Below are positions 60,895 to 64,000 of a DNA stretch of 64,000 bases, in pieces; position 1 is the stretch's first letter, and each line of letters opens with the position of its first letter. Origin of the DNA: Candidatus Eisenbergiella intestinipullorum (lineage in GTDB: Bacteria > Bacillota > Clostridia > Lachnospirales > Lachnospiraceae); assembly GCA_019119815.1 (NCBI GenBank), contig DWWH01000034.1, positions 51,754 through 115,753 of the forward strand, read 5' to 3'. The translations under genes were made by a program, and so were the position numbers. A model generated the notes under the pieces. That model saw only the letters and a program-made list of their open reading frames with translations. It did not search any database and was not told the origin of the DNA.

Positions 60895-60923
60895 TTGACT
60901 TTTACTTTGACAGGAGATATAAT
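60895..60923 (+). promoter_or_regulatory. Promoter for uxaC
   Basis: TTGACT (60895-60900), 17 bp, TATAAT (60918-60923). The start of transcription would fall near 60930, just before the second operator. Confidence 0.8.
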
Positions 60924-60936
60924 TGAAAGAAAGTTT

Positions 60937-60950
60937 TGTAAGTATTTACA
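60937..60950. promoter_or_regulatory. Palindromic operator on the uxaC promoter side
   Basis: TGTAAGTATTTACA, a perfect 14-bp palindrome, lies 14 bp after the uxaC -10 box and 60 bp before the ATG. It is the mirror-placed partner of the site at 60841. Confidence 0.75.
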
Positions 60951-61010
60951 TTTTGTGTGGCTGAGAGGCGGCACAAAGCGGACGGATGCAGAAAGGAAAA
61001 AGAGGGAACG

Positions 61011-62429
61011 ATGAAATCATTTATGGACAGGGACTTTTTACTGAGCACCGAAACGGCAAAGAAGCTTTTTCACACCTGTGCGGAGCACATGCCGATCCTG
61101 GACTATCACTGCCACATCGATCCGAAGGAGATCGCGGAGGACAGAAAATTTGACAACATCACGCAGGTCTGGCTGGGAGGAGATCATTACAAATGGCGCG
61201 CCATGCGTTCCAACGGGGTGGAGGAAGCTTACATTACCGGAAACGCGCCGGACCGGGAAAAATTTGAAAAGTGGGCCCGGACGCTGGAGGTCGCGGCGGG
61301 AAATCCGCTGTTTCACTGGAGCCACCTGGAGCTGCAGCGCTTTTTCGGCTATACCGGCGTGCTGAACAGCGAGACCGCAGAGGAGGTCTGGAACCTCTGC
61401 AATGAGAAGCTTCAGGAGGACGGCATGAGCGCCCGCAATCTGATCCGCCGGTCCGGCGTGACGCTGGTATGCACCACGGACGATCCGGCGGATGATCTGA
61501 GGTGGCATAAGCAGCTTGCACAGGATCCGGACTTTGAGATACAGGTGCTTCCCGCCTGGCGGCCGGACAAGGCCATGAACCTGGAAAAGCCGGATTATGC
61601 GGATTATCTGAAAAAGCTGGGAAGTGCGGCCGGGATGGAGATCGGAAGCTTTGCCGATCTGAAGGAGGCGCTGAAGAAGCGGATGGCATATTTCGCCGAA
61701 ATGGGCTGCCGTGCCAGTGATCACGCTCTGGAATATGTGATGTGCGTTCCGGAAACGGAAGAGAATCTGGAACGGATCTTTGCCAAACGTCTCGCCGGCG
61801 AGAGGATCAGCAGAGAAGAGGAGATGAAGTTCAAGACGGCCTTCCTGCTGTTTGCGGGCGGAGAATATTCCAGGCTGGGCTGGGTGATGCAGCTTCATTA
61901 CGGCTGCAAGAGGGACAATAATACTGCCATGTACCGCCTTCTGGGGCCGGATACCGGCTTCGACTGCATCAACAATTATGCGCCCTCCGCGCAGCTGGCG
62001 GACTTCCTCGATTTTCTGAATCAGGGCGGAAATCTGCCGAAGACGGTCATTTACAGCCTGAATCCCAACGACGATGAAGCGATCGGAAGCATCATCGGCT
62101 GCTTCCAGAATTCGGATGCGGTCGGAAAGATCCAGCAGGGTTCTGCCTGGTGGTTCAATGACAACAAGACGGGAATGATGAAGCAGATGACCTCTCTGGC
62201 CAACCTGGGACTTCTGGGAAATTTCATCGGCATGCTCACGGATTCCAGAAGCTTTCTGTCCTATCCCAGACATGAATACTTCCGCAGGATCCTCTGCGAG
62301 CTGGTCGGCGGCTGGGTGGAAAACGGAGAGTTTCCCGATGACGAAAGGATGCTCTCCCGTATCATCAAAGGGATTTCCTATAATAACGCGGTCCGGTATT
62401 TCGGCTTTGACCTGGAAGAAAAGTGGTAA
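61011..62429 (+). CDS. uxaC: Glucuronate/galacturonate isomerase
   Basis: A 472-residue isomerase, first step of hexuronate breakdown (galacturonate to tagaturonate, glucuronate to fructuronate). The TIM-barrel metal motif ILDYHCHIDPKEIAED holds the H-x-H pair, and VCTTDDPADDLRWHK and WVMQLHYGCKRDNN are further family blocks. ATG 61011 follows GAAAAAGAGGG. The gene is controlled by the twin-operator promoter region and runs opposite to uxaA. Length is as expected. Confidence 0.95.
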   Translation: MKSFMDRDFLLSTETAKKLFHTCAEHMPILDYHCHIDPKEIAEDRKFDNITQVWLGGDHYKWRAMRSNGVEEAYITGNAPDREKFEKWARTLEVAAGNPLFHWSHLELQRFFGYTGVLNSETAEEVWNLCNEKLQEDGMSARNLIRRSGVTLVCTTDDPADDLRWHKQLAQDPDFEIQVLPAWRPDKAMNLEKPDYADYLKKLGSAAGMEIGSFADLKEALKKRMAYFAEMGCRASDHALEYVMCVPETEENLERIFAKRLAGERISREEEMKFKTAFLLFAGGEYSRLGWVMQLHYGCKRDNNTAMYRLLGPDTGFDCINNYAPSAQLADFLDFLNQGGNLPKTVIYSLNPNDDEAIGSIIGCFQNSDAVGKIQQGSAWWFNDNKTGMMKQMTSLANLGLLGNFIGMLTDSRSFLSYPRHEYFRRILCELVGGWVENGEFPDDERMLSRIIKGISYNNAVRYFGFDLEEKW

Positions 62430-62454
62430 AAAGGGCGTGCCCTGATGAGACATG

Positions 62455-62550
62455 CATGATGCGCACTACTCGCGCCGGGCGCGGCTGCCATCAGGCAGCC
62501 TCTGCGGGCCGTCTTTTGACTGCCTGCGCGCGGAGTGCGCATCAGCGTCT
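62455..62550 (+). repeat. About 90-bp structured repeat, copy 2
   Basis: The outer arms GATGCGCACT and AGTGCGCATC are inverted repeats, and an internal hairpin (GGCTGCC ATCA GGCAGCC) lies between them. It matches the minus strand of 44302-44390. It sits in the 149-bp gap between the converging uxaC and regulator genes. Confidence 0.75.
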
Positions 62551-62578
62551 TTTTGCCCTTCCGGCAGAAGGCTGCCTG

Positions 62579-63583
62579 TCACTTCGGGCTTCTGGTGGTG
62601 GCCCGGCGGATCAGATTGGCGGAATACATGGTCCGTTCCGGCACATCCTTTCCCTCCAGGACCTGCATGAGGAGGGAGACCGCGGTGGTGCATAAAAATT
62701 CGCTCCGGTTGTCCGCCGTGGTGATCTCCGGCGTGCTGCACAGAGAAAGCAGGGAATTGTTATAGCCTGTGATCTGAAGGTCTGCGGGGATCTGCCTGCC
62801 TGCTTCCAGCGCGTATTTGACCGCCCCCACGGCCAGTTCGTCGTCGGAAGCAAGACAGCCGTCAAAAAAAATGCCCTGCGCTTCCAGCTCCTGAAGGAAG
62901 CGGACGGTTTCCGGAATACCGGCCGGACAGAGAAAGGAGCGCTCCTGCCCGTTCATGCCGTGTTCGGTCAGAGAGCGGCAGAAGCCGGAAAGCTTCCGTT
63001 TTCCGCTGTAGCTTAAGGAGCGGTAAAGAAAGATTGGGCTCCGACAGCCCAGAGCGATCAGCTCGTCCGTCATCTCCTTTACAGCGAGGGCATCGTCGCA
63101 GACGATGGAATAGGCTCCGCTTCCGGGGAGGACCCCGTTCAGCAGAAAGACGGGCACCTTTTTTGCCGCCTCGTACAGATAGGCGTTGTCCTGTGCGTTT
63201 TCCTCGATGAACTGGGAACCGGCCAGGATGAGGGCGTCCACGCTGCGGGAGAGGAGAAGCTGGAGATACTTTTCCTTTTCCGGCAGATGATAGCCGGTGC
63301 AGCAGAGCATGGAGGCGTAGGAATTTTTCCGCAACTCCCTCTCCAGCCAGTAGATGACCCGCGCCAGATAGATGTCCGAGGAGTCGGCGCAGAGGATTCC
63401 CACCGTGCGCATGGTGTTCAGCCCGAGACCGCGGGCGAAGGCATTGGGCGTATAACCGCTTCGTTCCATGACGTCGAGCACCTTCTTCCGGGTGGACTCG
63501 CTGACCTTGTCACTCCCGTTCAGAACGCGGGAGACGGTGGCGATGGACACGCCCGCCAGTCTGGATATATCGTAAATGTTCGT
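62579..63583 (-). CDS. LacI-family transcriptional regulator (apparent ACG start)
   Basis: A 334-residue repressor. The DNA-binding helix-turn-helix (NIYDISRLAGVSIATVSRVLNGS) is intact and the hinge SGYTPNAFARGLG leads into a periplasmic-binding-like effector domain (VGILCADSSDIYLARVIYW onwards). It lies beside the uxa genes and is the obvious candidate for a repressor binding TGTAAGTGCTTACA-type sites. No ATG, GTG or TTG occurs in frame upstream of the HTH; ACG at 63583 stands where the family's start codon normally is, with GGAAGGGAGGG 6 bp upstream. The next usable start (GTG 63550) would delete half of the HTH. Confidence 0.8.
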   Translation of the reverse strand, partial: TNIYDISRLAGVSIATVSRVLNGSDKVSESTRKKVLDVMERSGYTPNAFARGLGLNTMRTVGILCADSSDIYLARVIYWLERELRKNSYASMLCCTGYHLPEKEKYLQLLLSRSVDALILAGSQFIEENAQDNAYLYEAAKKVPVFLLNGVLPGSGAYSIVCDDALAVKEMTDELIALGCRSPIFLYRSLSYSGKRKLSGFCRSLTEHGMNGQERSFLCPAGIPETVRFLQELEAQGIFFDGCLASDDELAVGAVKYALEAGRQIPADLQITGYNNSLLSLCSTPEITTADNRSEFLCTTAVSLLMQVLEGKDVPERTMYSANLIRRATTRSPK

Positions 63584-63739
63584 AAAGAACCCTCCCTTCC
63601 GGAAAAAGCCGGTTGAAACGGCTGTCCGCCGTTTCCTTCCCGGAGCATGACAGACAGCCCTGAAGCAGTATCATCATATCATACGGGACGGCCAAAGTCC
63701 ATGTCCTGCCGGCTGATAAGCCGGAAAACGGCAGCCGGC

Positions 63740-63771
63740 GTTCCTCGCTGGCTTGCCGGTGAACAGGAACC
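63740..63771 (+). repeat. Short palindromic repeat, copy C
   Basis: GTTCCTCGCTGGCTTGCC then GGTGAACAGGAACC, the same family as 24631 and 52687 but lacking three bases in the left arm. Confidence 0.65.
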
Positions 63772-63871
63772 GGCCGACATTTCAGTCTGTGCTTCTTCCC
63801 CTTTTTCAGAAAACGATTCCGTGTTATACTGGGGGAGAAGCTTTTGGGAGCATGAGAGGAAGAAGGGAAAA

Positions 63872-63907
63872 GATTGAAAAATAAGCCTGATGGCTTATTT
63901 TTCAATC
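63872..63907. repeat. 36-bp perfect hairpin repeat, copy 2
   Basis: Identical to 19307-19342 over all 36 bases (16-bp arms and TGAT loop). It is followed by two more hairpins. Confidence 0.9.
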
Positions 63908-63908
63908 G

Positions 63909-63976
63909 GCAGTTTTGCGCCGAAGCACAAAACTGCTGTGATCGCAGAGGAGAAATCACATACGTGATTTCTCCTC
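63909..63976. repeat. Two further hairpins completing the composite repeat
   Basis: GCAGTTTTG pairs with CAAAACTGC, and GAGGAGAAATCAC (63947-63959) pairs with GTGATTTCTCCTC (63964-63976) across ATAC. The copy at 19307 keeps only the beginning of the first of these. Confidence 0.7.
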
Positions 63977-64000
63977 GCGGCCTCAGCATAAAACGCTTCG

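Larger units (their letters stand above)
63584..64000. other. Intergenic region to window end
   Basis: No gene is supported. The region holds the ribosome binding site of the regulator, a palindromic repeat (63740), a possible -10 (TTATACT, about 63822) and the triple-hairpin repeat from 63872. The window ends within it. Confidence 0.5.

Overview
The window looks like a chromosomal segment of a Gram-positive gut clostridium, most likely Lachnospiraceae. The reasons are high-GC coding sequence outside one region, strong AGGAGG-type ribosome binding sites, frequent ATGA or GTGA gene overlaps, an energy-coupling-factor transporter, a FeoA-FeoA-FeoB iron system, many plant-glycan glycosidases and a hexuronate (galacturonate/glucuronate) pathway. 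This taxonomic call is inference from gene content; the window has no rRNA or other marker gene.

Layout. 1-5200: the end of a metallopeptidase-like gene, then sbcD-sbcC. 5201-16000: a visibly AT-richer island holding decayed reading frames, a PH-like/glycine-zipper membrane protein, and a tightly coupled five-gene operon (8229-15359). That operon encodes a dynamin-like GTPase, a tail-anchored small protein, a HerA/DUF87-type ATPase, a putative PD-(D/E)xK nuclease and a small unknown protein. It is the best candidate for a new system here; I read it as probable anti-phage defence. 16051-21159: a GH42 beta-galactosidase and small accessory genes, including a DHFR-like/GNAT fusion. 21271-27698: a NEW3-domain membrane protein with an ABC exporter, a two-component system and a GH43-like enzyme. 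27819-35473: a second GH42, an AraC regulator, a GH31 alpha-xylosidase and a second two-component system. 35534-40474: a HicB-like protein, then an operon of phosphoribosyltransferase, EcfAA', EcfT, creatininase-family amidohydrolase and ECF S-component, probably importing and salvaging a nucleobase-like compound. 40599-44177: a DtxR/MntR regulator diverging from feoA-feoA-feoB, with palindromic operators. 44520-52533: a YkgJ-type protein, a D,D-carboxypeptidase, surface and membrane proteins, an MBL-fold hydrolase and a MATE transporter. 52740-56825: an M20 peptidase, then a damaged pectin-related stretch (a collapsed HAD gene fused to GH105, and a frameshifted partner). 57019-63583: an RpiB-type isomerase, then uxaB-uxaA divergent from uxaC with twin operators, and a LacI-type regulator whose apparent start codon is ACG.

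The carbohydrate genes fit together: GH105 and the GH42, GH43 and GH31 enzymes would release sugars and uronates from plant polysaccharides, and UxaC, UxaB and UxaA convert hexuronates to 2-keto-3-deoxygluconate. Three families of dispersed palindromic repeats lie in intergenic gaps, one overlapping a stop codon. No tRNA, rRNA, CRISPR array or intact insertion sequence was recognised.
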